Shown piece by piece: positions 1 to 10,748 of a stretch of DNA of 64,000 bases. Made by a program: the position numbers and the translations under genes. Position 1 is the stretch's first letter. The number at the start of each line of letters is the position of its first letter. The notes beneath the pieces are model-generated. The model was given only the letters and a program-made list of their open reading frames with translations. It was not told where the DNA came from and searched no databases. The DNA is from Streptomyces sp. RKAG290 (GTDB taxonomy: Bacteria > Actinomycetota > Actinomycetes > Streptomycetales > Streptomycetaceae), in NCBI RefSeq assembly GCF_023701695.1, contig NZ_JAJOZC010000001.1, positions 1,922,001 to 1,986,000 of the forward strand, in the 5' to 3' direction.

Positions 1-493
1 TCCGCGCCTTGCCGCCGAGCAGGCTGTGCAACAGCTCGCCCTTGGCGGCGGGGGTCGCGGTCCGGCTGGTGAGCGCGGCGCGCAGCTCCGGGTCGGAGGC
101 GACGATCCGGCCGAACCGGAAGACCTCGTCCTCGACGTCGTCGAGCTCGCCGCCGCGCTGGGCGGCGGTGAGGTCTGCGGTGTTCGCCAGTTCCTCGACC
201 GAGTCGACCAGGTCACGCGACTGCGACCAGCGCGAGCGGACCATGCCGGAGACCAGATCGACGGCTTCGCCGCCCACCTGGCCGCGCAGCAGGCGCCCGG
301 CCAGCTCGGCCCTGGCCTCGCCGGCCTGCGCCGGGTCGGTCAGGACCCGGCGCAGCGACACCTCGCGGTGCAGCAGCGCGGTGACGCCGGCCAGGTCCTC
401 GGCGAGCTTCGCCGCATCGACCGACGTGCTGTCGGTCAGTGCGTCGAGACGCTCGCGTGCGGCAGCCAGTGCCTCGCGGCTCGCGCCGTTCAT
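1..493 (-). CDS. atpH: ATP synthase F1 delta subunit, 3' part beyond the window
   Basis: Peripheral-stalk subunit joining the F1 head to the b subunits of F0. The visible 164 residues start MNGASREALAAARERLDAL and are helical and Ala/Arg/Glu-rich, as expected of the delta N-terminal domain. The frame is open to the left edge, so the C-terminal part is missing from the window. The start is the ATG at 493-491, which overlaps the atpF stop codon as ATGA, showing translational coupling in the atp operon. Identity rests on sequence character plus position directly after atpF; high certainty. Confidence 0.95.
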   Translation of the reverse strand, partial: MNGASREALAAARERLDALTDSTSVDAAKLAEDLAGVTALLHREVSLRRVLTDPAQAGEARAELAGRLLRGQVGGEAVDLVSGMVRSRWSQSRDLVDSVEELANTADLTAAQRGGELDDVEDEVFRFGRIVASDPELRAALTSRTATPAAKGELLHSLLGGKAR

Positions 494-1032
494 CGGACGG
501 CCTCGGCCTTCGCCTCGAGGTCGTCGAGGAAGCGGTCGACGGTGCCGCTCTGCCGGGCGTGGTCCTCGAGGGACTCGCCGACGAGCTTGCCGGCCAGGTC
601 GGTGGCGAGCTTGCCCACGTCCTGGCGCAGCGCGGACGCCGCGGCCTTGCGGTCGGCCTCGATCTGGGCGTGGCCGGCAGCGACGATCTCCTCGCGCTGC
701 CGCTGGCCTTCCGCCCGCATCTCCTGCAGGATCACGGCGCCCTGCTCCTGCGCCTCCTGGCGCATACGAGCGGCTTCGTGGCGGGCCTCGGCGAGCTGAG
801 CCTTGTACTGCTCAAGAACGCTCTGGGCCTCGGTCTGGGCCGCATCGGCCTTTTCGATACCGCCTTCGATGGCCTCGCGACGCTCGTCCAGAACCTTGTT
901 GATGTTCGGGAGGAGCTTCTTGGCGAGGAAGCCGAAGACGATGAGGAAGGCGATGAGGCCGATGACGAGCTCGGGGATCGGGGGGACGAGAGGGTTTTCC
1001 ATCTCAGCCGCGACCGTAAGCATCTGGCTCAC
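490..1032 (-). CDS. atpF: ATP synthase F0 subunit b
   Basis: Membrane-anchored stator subunit. The 180-residue protein has one transmembrane helix near residues 20-42 (ELVIGLIAFLIVFGFLAKKL), followed by a long charged, Ala/Glu/Gln-rich helix that forms the peripheral stalk. This is the usual layout and length for a bacterial b subunit. It lies 42 bases after atpE and overlaps atpH by four bases. Nothing is unusual. Confidence 0.97.
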   Translation of the reverse strand: MSQMLTVAAEMENPLVPPIPELVIGLIAFLIVFGFLAKKLLPNINKVLDERREAIEGGIEKADAAQTEAQSVLEQYKAQLAEARHEAARMRQEAQEQGAVILQEMRAEGQRQREEIVAAGHAQIEADRKAAASALRQDVGKLATDLAGKLVGESLEDHARQSGTVDRFLDDLEAKAEAVR

Positions 1033-1074
1033 GTCATTGCCTTTCGTCTAGTGGGCTGGTCGTGGATCCGAAGA

Positions 1075-2200
<1,126 letters not shown>

Positions 2201-2425
2201 CGCGGGCTCCTTCAGCGTGGCGCATAGGTACGGCAACCTCGTTGTGTCGGCGCGGCGCGCAGCCGCGGTTCGGCACTGGACTGGTGTGACGGATGTGTGA
2301 GCGGCAGTCAGGCAATGAGCCTCGCGATCGAGCAGGCGTCAGCTCACATGCCCGCGCCCGCAGTGCCGCAGTTGGAACCGGACGATAGCAGGGTCCTGAG
2401 CTTGCACTTATCCCGCCCCTACCGT

Positions 2426-2863
2426 TCACGACCGGGACCCAGTGTTCTTGGGCTTTTCGCCCTTGTCGGACTCAGGTTCGACGTAAAGGATCTTGGCCTT
2501 CATGTGCGCACGCGCCTGTGCGCCGATCCACACGAGGGTCGTCACGACCAGTGTGAGCGCAAAGGCTTTCGGGTTGAACAGCGAGGTGTTCTTGAATGCG
2601 GCGACAAAGATGAAGAGCAGGAGCAGCTGAGCCGTGTACAGCATCAGCCCCATCGCCTGGAATAGGTGGGGCAGAGACTTGGCGGTCCGCTGCAGGACCA
2701 TCAGCCCGATCCCCATGAAGAGGATGACCACGACCGTCGCAACGATCGCGCCCAGGGCTCCCTTGCCACCGGCGACGCCACCGCTGATCGCGGCGGCAAC
2801 AGCGCCGGCGACAGCGGTGGGTACGGCGGTCTGGAGGAGAGTCCGGACGTCGTTGGACGGCAT
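2426..2863 (-). CDS. atpI: ATP synthase accessory protein AtpI-like membrane protein
   Basis: A 145-residue membrane protein at the head of the atp operon. From the ATG at 2863 it begins MPSNDVRTLLQTAVP and contains four hydrophobic stretches (about residues 12-34, 40-58, 72-90, 98-117) and a charged C-terminus. The position before atpB and the four-helix profile match the ATP synthase I family, which helps Mg2+ uptake or c-ring assembly in some bacteria; the role in Streptomyces is not established. The alternative start at 2905 would add 14 non-hydrophobic residues and has a poorer ribosome binding site. Confidence 0.85.
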   Translation of the reverse strand: MPSNDVRTLLQTAVPTAVAGAVAAAISGGVAGGKGALGAIVATVVVILFMGIGLMVLQRTAKSLPHLFQAMGLMLYTAQLLLLFIFVAAFKNTSLFNPKAFALTLVVTTLVWIGAQARAHMKAKILYVEPESDKGEKPKNTGSRS

Positions 2864-2984
2864 GGCGGCAGCTCCGCTTGCTGGGGGTCGGCAGTGTGTC
2901 GTCATGGACGAGCGTAGGCCCGGTCCGAGTCGATGCCTCGGGGCCAATGGACCGTGCTACTCAGGTCCTTCGGCTCTGTCACCG

Positions 2985-3061
2985 GGTTAGTGAACGGTAT
3001 CACAAACTATTTGATGAGGTCTTTACTCAGAAAGTGTGGTTGCTGTCACACGTGAGTGTGA
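2985..3061 (-). promoter_or_regulatory. Probable atp operon promoter region with a TCACAC palindrome
   Basis: The 376 bases between atpI and the next terminator (2864-3240) contain no convincing gene. The part at 2985-3061 is clearly AT-richer than its surroundings. On the minus strand it has a -10-like TAGTTT (3009-3004) without a good -35. A palindrome TCACAC-GTGA-GTGTGA lies at 3046-3061, operator-like and just upstream of that element. The promoter assignment is inference from position and composition. Confidence 0.35.
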
Positions 3062-3240
3062 ACCTGCGCGCGTGAGCACTGGATTCGGCGAATTATCCTG
3101 TATTGGGCGGATTGAGCCCCTCACGAACTCGACGTCTGCCGCACCGCGTTCGGGCTCAGCCGATTCGTCAACACCATGCAGCAGCGTGCGCCCCTCACGA
3201 GCTATACGTTCACTCGGCCCCGGGTGGGCCGGCCGCAAGA

Positions 3241-3291
3241 ATAACGAGAAGCGCCCCCGGGCGGACACCAAGTGCCATACCCAGGGGCGCT
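3241..3291 (-). terminator. Terminator after the small secreted protein gene
   Basis: Inverted repeat AGCGCCCC (3250-3257) and GGGGCGCT (3284-3291). It starts about 33 bases downstream of the stop of the gene at 3324-3665, and a T-rich tail (TTCTCGTTATTCTTG) follows on the minus strand. The 26-base loop is long, so strength is uncertain. Confidence 0.55.
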
Positions 3292-3323
3292 GCCAGCTCA
3301 GAGATCGGTCACGGCCGGCCCAC

Positions 3324-3665
3324 TCAGCAGGTGACGACCTTGTCGTAATCCACCCAGGGCTGCATGGAGGAGAGCAGATCCGTCTTGCCCTTCTTCACCG
3401 CGTGGCAGCTCGAGTCGTAGCCGTACTTGAAGATGCCCCTGAGGTGCTTGGTGCCACTGCAGTTGTTCTTGACCTTGAACGCCTTGTACCCCTCGCCCTG
3501 ATGGGTCTTGGTGACCTTGACGCAGCTCGGCGCCGCGGCCGTCACACCGACTCGCTGCACCGACGCGGTCGCCGTCGACGGAGCCGCAACGGCCTCGGCT
3601 CCCATGAGGCCCAGCGAGCCCCCAAGCGCCACCGTCGCAATCGCTATGGCACGGAACTTCATCAT
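3324..3665 (-). CDS. Small secreted four-cysteine protein, tendamistat-like spacing
   Basis: A 113-residue protein starting MMKFRAIAIATVALGG, with a Sec signal peptide probably cleaved after AEAVA near residue 27. The mature part is about 85 residues, rich in Lys, and has four cysteines. The ATG at 3665 has GGAGG seven bases upstream; a longer frame to 3920 has no support. The sequence APSCV near the mature N-terminus, the 18-residue step from the second to the third cysteine, and the C-terminal cysteine resemble the Streptomyces alpha-amylase inhibitor (tendamistat) fold. The other spacings differ and the inhibitory Trp-Arg-Tyr triplet is absent, so an amylase target is not implied. The gene is monocistronic with its own terminator. 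Function unknown. Confidence 0.8.
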   Translation of the reverse strand: MMKFRAIAIATVALGGSLGLMGAEAVAAPSTATASVQRVGVTAAAPSCVKVTKTHQGEGYKAFKVKNNCSGTKHLRGIFKYGYDSSCHAVKKGKTDLLSSMQPWVDYDKVVTC

Positions 3666-3983
3666 CCTGCTACCTCCATCACGAGTGAGCAGGGATGGTC
3701 CGCCATGGTCAGTGGCGGACCGGATCCCCTTGTCGGAAGCATTTCTAACATGGGGGGAACGAAAAAAGTAGCTATAGCAAAGGTTCAGCAAGTGGCCCGT
3801 TGGCTGAAACCCGGCTTGTTCTGGCGGGCCATCCGTGAGGGTCTTTCTTTGCGTACGTGAAGATCGCTGGTGAGCAGGATCCGGAATCACGCCGACCGCC
3901 GACGCGGGGACCACGTGCATGCGATTCGGTCATTCGGAGGCGGTTAGCCGGCACGACTCGGCGGCGGGAACCCGGGCGGGGCC
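3666..3983. other. Intergenic region without a gene
   Basis: It separates the wecA-like stop from the small secreted protein gene. It is AT-richer around 3735-3790, with a run of A residues (AACGAAAAAAGTAGCTATAGC), and probably holds the promoter of the secreted protein gene and the end of the wecA transcript. I see no convincing -35/-10 pair and no reading frame with normal codon bias. Confidence 0.5.
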
Positions 3984-5369
3984 TCAGCGCCGCGTGGAAC
4001 CCGCCTTGCGCCCGTCCGCGAAACGCGAACGAGGGCCGATCGCGGTCGCCCCGTTGACGCCCGAGACTCCTGCGGCGACCGGGGCCGGTGCGGTGGGCTC
4101 GTCCTCACGCCTCATCTGGCTGTCCGGGGAGCCCTGTTGGTCCTCCGTGGCCGGAGCCGCCTCGTCGGCCTCCCCGCCCCGGCGTCGCCGGCGGCGGTAG
4201 CGGGGCGGCACGAAGTGTTCCGCCCACAGCGGGGCGCGCGGGGTGAAGCGGGGCATCAGCAGCAGGATCAGACCGAGCGCGCTCAGGCCCACGATCACCA
4301 GGACGATCCACAGGGACGCCGAGTGCACGGAGTAGCCGACCGCGCCGAAGGCGATCAGGGCCGACCAGAAGTACATGATCAGCACCGACCTGCTGTGCGA
4401 GTGGCCGATCTCCAGCAGCCGGTGGTGCAGGTGGCCGCGGTCCGCCGCGAACGGCGACTGGCCGTTCCAGGTGCGCCGCACGATCGCCAGCACCAGGTCG
4501 GCCGCCGGGATCGCGATGATGGTCAGCGGCAGCAGCAGCGGGATGAAGACCGGCAGCATCGCGTGGGTCGCCTGCCGCTCGCTGCCCTCGAAGAAGATCT
4601 TCATGGTGTCCGGGTCGACCTGGCCCGTCACCGAGATCGCACCGGCAGCCAGGACGAGGCCGATCAGCATCGAGCCGGAGTCGCCCATGAAGATCCGGGC
4701 GGGGTGCATGTTGTGCGGCAGGAAGCCGAGGCACATGCCCATCAGGATCGCCGTGAAGAGCGTCGCGGGCGCGGCTGCCTCGATCATGTGCCCGTACCAG
4801 AGCCGGTAGGTGTAGAGGAAGAACGCGGCGGACGCGATGAGGACCATGCCGGCCGCCAGGCCGTCCAGCCCGTCGACGAAGTTGACCGCGTTGATGGTGA
4901 TGACCACCAGGGCGACCGTGAGCAGCGTGCCCTGCCACTGGGTGAGGGCCACCGTGCCGACACCGGGGATGGGCAGCCACAGGATCGTCAGACCCTGGAT
5001 GACCATGACCGCCGCGGCGATCATCTGCCCGCCGAGCTTGATCAGGGCGTCGATCTCGAACTTGTCGTCCAGGACGCCGATCAGCCAGATCAGTGCCGCT
5101 CCGGACAGCAGCGCGCGGGGTTCGCTGGAGAGCTCGAAGACGCCTTCGAGGTTCGCCAGGTGATCGGCGACGATCAGCCCCGCGCACAGCCCGCCGAACA
5201 TGGCGATACCGCCGAGCCTCGGGGTCGGTTCCCGGTGGACGTCACGCGCACGGATCGCGGGCATCGCCCCGACCGCGATGGCGAACTTACGCACCGGGCC
5301 GGTGAGCAGGTAGGTCACGGCGGCCGTGACACAGAGTGTCAGCAAGTAATCACGCACGGGCTGCCCCAC
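3984..5369 (-). CDS. WecA/TagO/MraY-family undecaprenyl-phosphate sugar-1-phosphate transferase
   Basis: Polytopic enzyme of the MraY-like family that transfers a (GlcNAc-type) sugar-1-phosphate from a UDP-sugar to undecaprenyl phosphate, starting an envelope polymer. The 461 residues contain about eleven hydrophobic helices. Family motifs are present: the cytoplasmic loop HREPTPRLGGIAMF, the Asp pair in GVLDDKFEID, NAVNFVDGLDGLAAG, the catalytic Asp in FMGDSGSM, and RGHLHHRLL, which marks the WecA/TagO branch rather than MraY. The C-terminal 80 residues are hydrophilic, with a basic run (RYRRRRRRGG) and low complexity. It lies 132 bases after glyA, probably in the same transcript. The exact sugar substrate cannot be read from sequence. 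Confidence 0.92.
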   Translation of the reverse strand: MGQPVRDYLLTLCVTAAVTYLLTGPVRKFAIAVGAMPAIRARDVHREPTPRLGGIAMFGGLCAGLIVADHLANLEGVFELSSEPRALLSGAALIWLIGVLDDKFEIDALIKLGGQMIAAAVMVIQGLTILWLPIPGVGTVALTQWQGTLLTVALVVITINAVNFVDGLDGLAAGMVLIASAAFFLYTYRLWYGHMIEAAAPATLFTAILMGMCLGFLPHNMHPARIFMGDSGSMLIGLVLAAGAISVTGQVDPDTMKIFFEGSERQATHAMLPVFIPLLLPLTIIAIPAADLVLAIVRRTWNGQSPFAADRGHLHHRLLEIGHSHSRSVLIMYFWSALIAFGAVGYSVHSASLWIVLVIVGLSALGLILLLMPRFTPRAPLWAEHFVPPRYRRRRRRGGEADEAAPATEDQQGSPDSQMRREDEPTAPAPVAAGVSGVNGATAIGPRSRFADGRKAGSTRR

Positions 5370-5501
5370 AAATATCGCCGGCCATCTCAGCCCACACCTT
5401 AGCCCGAGCGGCGGGCTGGCTACGTCGGCCTCATGGTTGAGGACACAGAGGCACCGGTGATGGTTGCACGGCCTGCCGCCAGTCAGGACATGGAGGCCGA
5501 G

Positions 5502-6761
<1,260 letters not shown>

Positions 6762-6857
6762 CGAGGGCTCCGGGCCTGGGGAGGAGTGCGCTGACGTCAG
6801 CTCCAATGTAGGCCCGCGACGGGCGCGCTGCCCGCTGTCACGCGCTGCGGTGCACCC

Positions 6858-6904
6858 GACCGGCCCGAAGGGCCCGGTCCCCTTCCCTGCGGCCCGCGGG
6901 CCGC
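6858..6904 (-). terminator. Two adjacent GC hairpins between the phosphatase-like gene and glyA
   Basis: Downstream of the gene at 6912 on the minus strand there is a perfect palindrome GCGGCCCGCGGGCCGC (6889-6904). Next to it is a nine-pair hairpin GACCGG-CCC-GAA-GGG-CCGGTC with one bulge (6858-6879). No T-tract follows, as is common for Streptomyces terminators. It could reduce read-through into glyA. Confidence 0.45.
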
Positions 6905-6911
6905 GCGCCGG

Positions 6912-7553
6912 TCAGCGCGGAGTCGACACGCCGGTCAGCGCGGTGACGACCGGCTCCAGGGCCTGGTTGATCTCGTCCCCGATGGACCGGAAGAACGTGA
7001 TCGGGGCGCCGTACGGGTCGTAGACCTCGTCGGCCTCGGCGGTGGGGGCCAACAGCCAGCCGCGCAGCGCGGCGGCCGCGCGGACCAGCGCGCGGGCACG
7101 TTCGACGACGCCCTCGTCACTCGCGTCGGGCAGCGTCTGTGGGTCTATCGCCCGGACCAGCCGGGTGAACTCCTTGAGCGTGAAGGTCCGCAGGCCCGCC
7201 GAGTGACCCATCGAGATCACCTGGGCCCGGTGGTCGCGGGTCGCGGTGAGCACCAGGTCGGCACGGATCACGTGCTCGTCCAGCAGTTCCCGGCCGACGA
7301 ATCCGGTGGCGTCGGCGCCGAAGTCGGCGAGGACCACCTCGGCGTTGGCCTCCATCGGGGCGCCTTCGTGCCCCCAGGTGCCGGCGCTCTCCACGATCAG
7401 TCCGCCCTGGAGCGGGTCGCCCAGGCGGTCCACGAGGGCATGGCGGGTCAGCCGCTCGGTGATCGGCGAGCGGCAGACGTTGCCGGTGCTGACGTGGAGG
7501 ATGCGGAAAGTGTCGGTCTGCCCCGCTATGCCACGCCCCTCAGGGGCGGTCAA
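6912..7553 (-). CDS. Low-molecular-weight phosphatase-fold protein lacking the nucleophile Cys
   Basis: The 213-residue protein has the LMW protein-tyrosine-phosphatase/arsenate-reductase P-loop, but it reads VSTGNVCRSP (residues 21-30) where active enzymes have CxGNxCRS. The nucleophilic cysteine is therefore Ser22; the second Cys27 and Arg28 remain, as does the general-acid region VYDPYG near the C-terminus. The start is the TTG at 7553, which overlaps the sua5 stop as TTGA; no ATG or GTG fits the family N-terminus. Coupling to the threonylcarbamoyl-AMP synthase gene suggests a shared transcript. It may be a pseudophosphatase or use another chemistry; activity is unproven. Confidence 0.88.
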   Translation of the reverse strand: MTAPEGRGIAGQTDTFRILHVSTGNVCRSPITERLTRHALVDRLGDPLQGGLIVESAGTWGHEGAPMEANAEVVLADFGADATGFVGRELLDEHVIRADLVLTATRDHRAQVISMGHSAGLRTFTLKEFTRLVRAIDPQTLPDASDEGVVERARALVRAAAALRGWLLAPTAEADEVYDPYGAPITFFRSIGDEINQALEPVVTALTGVSTPR

Positions 7554-8197
7554 TTGGCCACCTCGAGGTCGGGTACCACCTTGCGCAGCTCCTCGGCGGA
7601 GAGCGCACCGGTGCGCAGCAGGACCGGCACCTTGCCGGTGACGTCGACGATGGAGGACGGGACGATGCCCGGCGTCGGACCGCCGTCGAGGTAGACGGAG
7701 ACGGAGTCCCCGAGCATCTCCTGGGCGGCGTCGCAGTCCTCGGGCGAGGGGTGTCCGGTGAGGTTGGCGCTGGAGACGGCCATCGGGCCGACCTCGGTGA
7801 GCAGCTCGATGGCGACCGGGTGCAGCGGCATGCGGATGGCGACGGTGCCGCGGGTGTCGCCGAGGTCCCACTGCAGCGACGGCTGGTGCTTGGCGACGAT
7901 CGTGAGGGCGCCGGGCCAGAAGGCGTCGACGAGCTCCCAGGCCTGCTCGGAGAAGTCGGTGACCAGGCCGTGCAGGGTGTTCGGGGAACCGATCAGCACA
8001 GGGGTGGGCATGTTGCGGCCCCGGCCCTTGGCGTCCAGCAGGTCGGCGACGCCCTCGGTACTGAAGGCGTCCGCACCGATCCCGTACACCGTGTCGGTGG
8101 GCAGCACGACCAGTTCGCCGCGGCGGACGGCGGACGCGGCCTCGCGCAGACCCGTCGTACGGTCGGTCGCGTCGTTGCAGTCGTATCGCCGTGCCAT
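7550..8197 (-). CDS. L-threonylcarbamoyladenylate synthase (Sua5/TsaC/YwlC family)
   Basis: Makes threonylcarbamoyl-AMP from Thr, bicarbonate and ATP for the t6A37 modification of ANN-decoding tRNAs. The 215-residue YrdC domain has the family motifs LPTDTVYGIGADA, KGRGRNMPTPVLIG, WPGALTIV, TVAIRMP and PMAVSSANLTG. It is the single-domain (TsaC-like) form without the C-terminal Sua5 domain. It lies 67 bases after prmC in a translation-related gene string and is coupled to the phosphatase-like gene by a four-base overlap. Confidence 0.95.
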   Translation of the reverse strand: MARRYDCNDATDRTTGLREAASAVRRGELVVLPTDTVYGIGADAFSTEGVADLLDAKGRGRNMPTPVLIGSPNTLHGLVTDFSEQAWELVDAFWPGALTIVAKHQPSLQWDLGDTRGTVAIRMPLHPVAIELLTEVGPMAVSSANLTGHPSPEDCDAAQEMLGDSVSVYLDGGPTPGIVPSSIVDVTGKVPVLLRTGALSAEELRKVVPDLEVAN

Positions 8198-8264
8198 CAG
8201 CCGGCCTCCTCAAGCATGTTCGGGTAGGGCTGGAACGGGTCGTGCGGGTGGTGGTGTCCGACGG

Positions 8265-9110
8265 TCACGGCATCGCCTTGCGGGCCGTCGCGAACCGGGG
8301 ACGCCTGTTCAGGTCGGGGTGGTCGGCCGCGTCGGCCCAGCCCCGCTCCTCGGTGAAGATCCACGGCACCTGGCCGCCCTGCGTGTCGGCGTGCTCGATG
8401 ACGACGAGGCCGCCGGGGCGCAGCAGACGGTGGGCGGTGCGCTCGATGCCGCGGATGGTGTCGAGGCCGTCCTCACCGGAGAAGAGAGCCATCTGGGGGT
8501 CGTGATCGCGGGCCTCCGGAGCCACGTACTCCCATTCGGTGAGCGGGATGTACGGCGGGTTGGAGATGACCAGGTCGACCTGTCCGTCGAGCTCGGGAAG
8601 GGCCGTCAGGGCGTCTCCGCGGTGCACGGTGACCCTGGAGTCCTCGGCGTTCTTCCTGGTCCACTTGAGGGCGTCCTCGGACAGCTCCACGGCGTGCACG
8701 CGCGAGCGCGGCACCTCCTGGGCCATGGCCAGCGCGATGGCGCCCGATCCGGTGCAGAGGTCGACGATCAGCGGCTCGACGACGTCCATCGCGCGGACGG
8801 CGTCTATCGCCCAGCCGACGACCGATTCCGTCTCCGGGCGGGGCACGAAGACGCCCGGGCCCACCTGGAGTTCCAGGTAGCGGAAGAAGGCGCGTCCGGT
8901 GATGTGCTGGAGCGGTTCGCGGGCCTCGCGCCGGGCGATGGTCTCCCAGTAGCGGGCGTCGAAGTCGGTGTCCGGCACGTTGTGCAGCTCGCCCCGCTTG
9001 ACGCCGTGCACGAACGCGGCGAGTTCCTCCGCGTCGAATCGCGGCGAAGGCACACCGGCGTCGGCCAGCCGCTGGGTGGCCTGGGCCACCTCGGCGAGCA
9101 GCAGGTTCAT
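8265..9110 (-). CDS. prmC: Peptide chain release factor N5-glutamine methyltransferase
   Basis: Methylates the Gln of the GGQ motif of RF1/RF2. The 281 residues contain an N-terminal helical domain (1-75), the SAM-binding motif VDLCTGSGAIALAMA (117-131) and the catalytic NPPYIP (184-189) typical of glutamine/asparagine N-methyltransferases. It lies 45 bases after prfA, which encodes its substrate, the classical prfA-prmC pairing. Confidence 0.97.
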   Translation of the reverse strand: MNLLLAEVAQATQRLADAGVPSPRFDAEELAAFVHGVKRGELHNVPDTDFDARYWETIARREAREPLQHITGRAFFRYLELQVGPGVFVPRPETESVVGWAIDAVRAMDVVEPLIVDLCTGSGAIALAMAQEVPRSRVHAVELSEDALKWTRKNAEDSRVTVHRGDALTALPELDGQVDLVISNPPYIPLTEWEYVAPEARDHDPQMALFSGEDGLDTIRGIERTAHRLLRPGGLVVIEHADTQGGQVPWIFTEERGWADAADHPDLNRRPRFATARKAMP

Positions 9111-9155
9111 CGCGGTTCTCCGTACGGGTTCACGAGCGGTGCGGGGCGGTGGGAC

Positions 9156-10232
9156 TTATGCGGCAGCGAGCTTGGCGGCGGAGTCGGCGTCGACGCATGC
9201 CTGGATCACGGCGTCCAGGTCGCCGTCGAGCACCTGGTCCAAGTTGTACGCCTTGAAGCCGACGCGGTGGTCCGAGATCCGGTTTTCCGGGAAGTTGTAC
9301 GTACGGATCTTCTCGGAACGGTCGACCGTACGCACCTGGCTGCGCCGTACGTCCGAGGCTTCCTGCTCGGCGGCCTCCTGCGCGGCGGCCAGCAGCCTCG
9401 AACGCAGGATGCGCATGGCCTGCTCCTTGTTCTGGAGCTGGCTCTTCTCGTTCTGGCAGGAGGCGACGACACCGGTCGGCAGGTGCGTGATGCGGACCGC
9501 GGAGTCCGTGGTGTTGACGGACTGGCCGCCGGGGCCGGAGGAGCGGTAGACGTCGATGCGCAGATCGTTGGCGTGGATCTCGACGTCGACCTCCTCGGCC
9601 TCGGGCGTGACGAGCACGCCGGCGGCGGAGGTGTGGATGCGGCCCTGGGACTCGGTGGAGGGCACGCGCTGCACACGGTGCACGCCGCCCTCGTACTTCA
9701 TCCGGGCCCAGACGCCCTGGCCGGGTTCGGTGGCTCCGTTGCCGCCCTTGGTCTTCACGGCGACCTGGACGTCCTTGTAGCCGCCGAGCTCGGACTCGGT
9801 GGAGTCGATGATCTCGGTCTTCCAGCCGACGCGCTCGGCGTAGCGCAGGTACATGCGCAGCAGGTCCCCGGCGAACAGGGCGGACTCGTCGCCGCCGGCG
9901 CCCGCCTTGATCTCCAGGAGCACGTCCTTGTCGTCACTGGGGTCACGGGGAACGAGCAGGAGGCGGAGCTTCTCGGTGAGCTCCTCGCGCTCCTTCTCCA
10001 GTTCCTTGACCTCGGCGGCGAAGTCGGGGTCGTCGGCGGCGAACTCGCGGGCCGTCCCGATGTCGTCGCCGGTCTGCTTCCAGGAGCGGTACGTGGCGAC
10101 GATCGGGGTCAGCTCGGCGTAGCGCTTGTTGAGCTTGCGCGCGTTGGCCTGGTCGGCGTGGACCGACGGGTCCGCGAGCTTCGTCTCGAGATCGGCCTGT
10201 TCGCCGATCAGTTCCTCGACCGCCTCGAACAT
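9156..10232 (-). CDS. prfA: Peptide chain release factor 1
   Basis: Reads UAA and UAG stop codons and triggers peptide release. The 358-residue protein carries the RF1 codon-recognition tripeptide in the form PST (191-193; PAT in E. coli) within [18 protein letters not shown], and the hydrolysis motif GGQ at 235-237 in [14 protein letters not shown]. The ATG at 10232 has AGGAG eight bases upstream; the longer open frame to 10553 is not coding. A strong terminator separates it from rpmE, so it probably has its own promoter in 10233-10320. Confidence 0.97.
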   Translation of the reverse strand: MFEAVEELIGEQADLETKLADPSVHADQANARKLNKRYAELTPIVATYRSWKQTGDDIGTAREFAADDPDFAAEVKELEKEREELTEKLRLLLVPRDPSDDKDVLLEIKAGAGGDESALFAGDLLRMYLRYAERVGWKTEIIDSTESELGGYKDVQVAVKTKGGNGATEPGQGVWARMKYEGGVHRVQRVPSTESQGRIHTSAAGVLVTPEAEEVDVEIHANDLRIDVYRSSGPGGQSVNTTDSAVRITHLPTGVVASCQNEKSQLQNKEQAMRILRSRLLAAAQEAAEQEASDVRRSQVRTVDRSEKIRTYNFPENRISDHRVGFKAYNLDQVLDGDLDAVIQACVDADSAAKLAAA

Positions 10233-10320
10233 CTTCGGGCTCCTGGTTCCTTGCTGAACGTGCCTGCCGGCCGGCGGGTTGCCTGCCGGGCGGGATACGG
10301 GGGCGCCGCGTCCCGGCCGG

Positions 10321-10369
10321 AAAAAACGCCGGCCCCGGCGCCCCCGGAAGAGGGCGCCGGGAACCGGCG
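10321..10369 (-). terminator. Strong intrinsic terminator of rpmE
   Basis: On the minus strand, 11 bases after the rpmE stop, an outer stem CCGGCG/CGCCGG encloses a perfect ten-pair stem (CCCGGCGCCC, 10334-10343, with GGGCGCCGGG, 10352-10361) and an eight-base loop. TTTTTT follows immediately (10326-10321). It is a textbook Rho-independent terminator, rare in this GC-rich genome. Confidence 0.9.
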
Positions 10370-10380
10370 CAGTTGGCTCG

Positions 10381-10605
10381 CTACTTGCTGGCGGAGCCGG
10401 CAGCCTTGCCGAAGCGGGCCTCGAAGCGGGCCACACGGCCACCGGTGTCGAGGATCTTCTGCTTGCCCGTGTAGAACGGGTGGCACTCGGAGCAGACGTC
10501 CGCACGGATGGCGCCGCTGTCCAGGGTGGACCGGGTGGTGAACGACGCGCCACAGGTGCAGCTGACCTGAGTCTCGACGTACTGGGGGTGGATTTCGCGC
10601 TTCAA
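10381..10605 (-). CDS. rpmE: 50S ribosomal protein L31, zinc-binding type
   Basis: A 74-residue ribosomal protein starting [19 protein letters not shown]. It has the zinc-ribbon cysteines in SCTCG (15-19) and [14 protein letters not shown], so it is the C+ form, which is normally replaced by the C- paralogue under zinc starvation. AGGAG lies eight bases before the ATG. It is flanked by its own terminator and by a 143-base upstream gap that should carry its promoter. Confidence 0.97.
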   Translation of the reverse strand: MKREIHPQYVETQVSCTCGASFTTRSTLDSGAIRADVCSECHPFYTGKQKILDTGGRVARFEARFGKAAGSASK

Positions 10606-10748
10606 GGGATTCTCCTAGTTTCGGGAGGGCGCCGGGTCGTACGCGCGGATTGCGTGTCCGTGAACCGGGGCCGACGTACCAGTCTGCCAGGACCGGCCGT
10701 ATCTCCCAAAACCGGGGTGGAGCCGCGACTATTCCCGGATACTCCCGG

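Noticed and set aside
3036..3860. Plus-strand open frame opposite the secreted protein gene
   Set aside because: It is an antisense shadow of the signal-peptide gene and its terminator, without a ribosome binding site or recognisable protein features.
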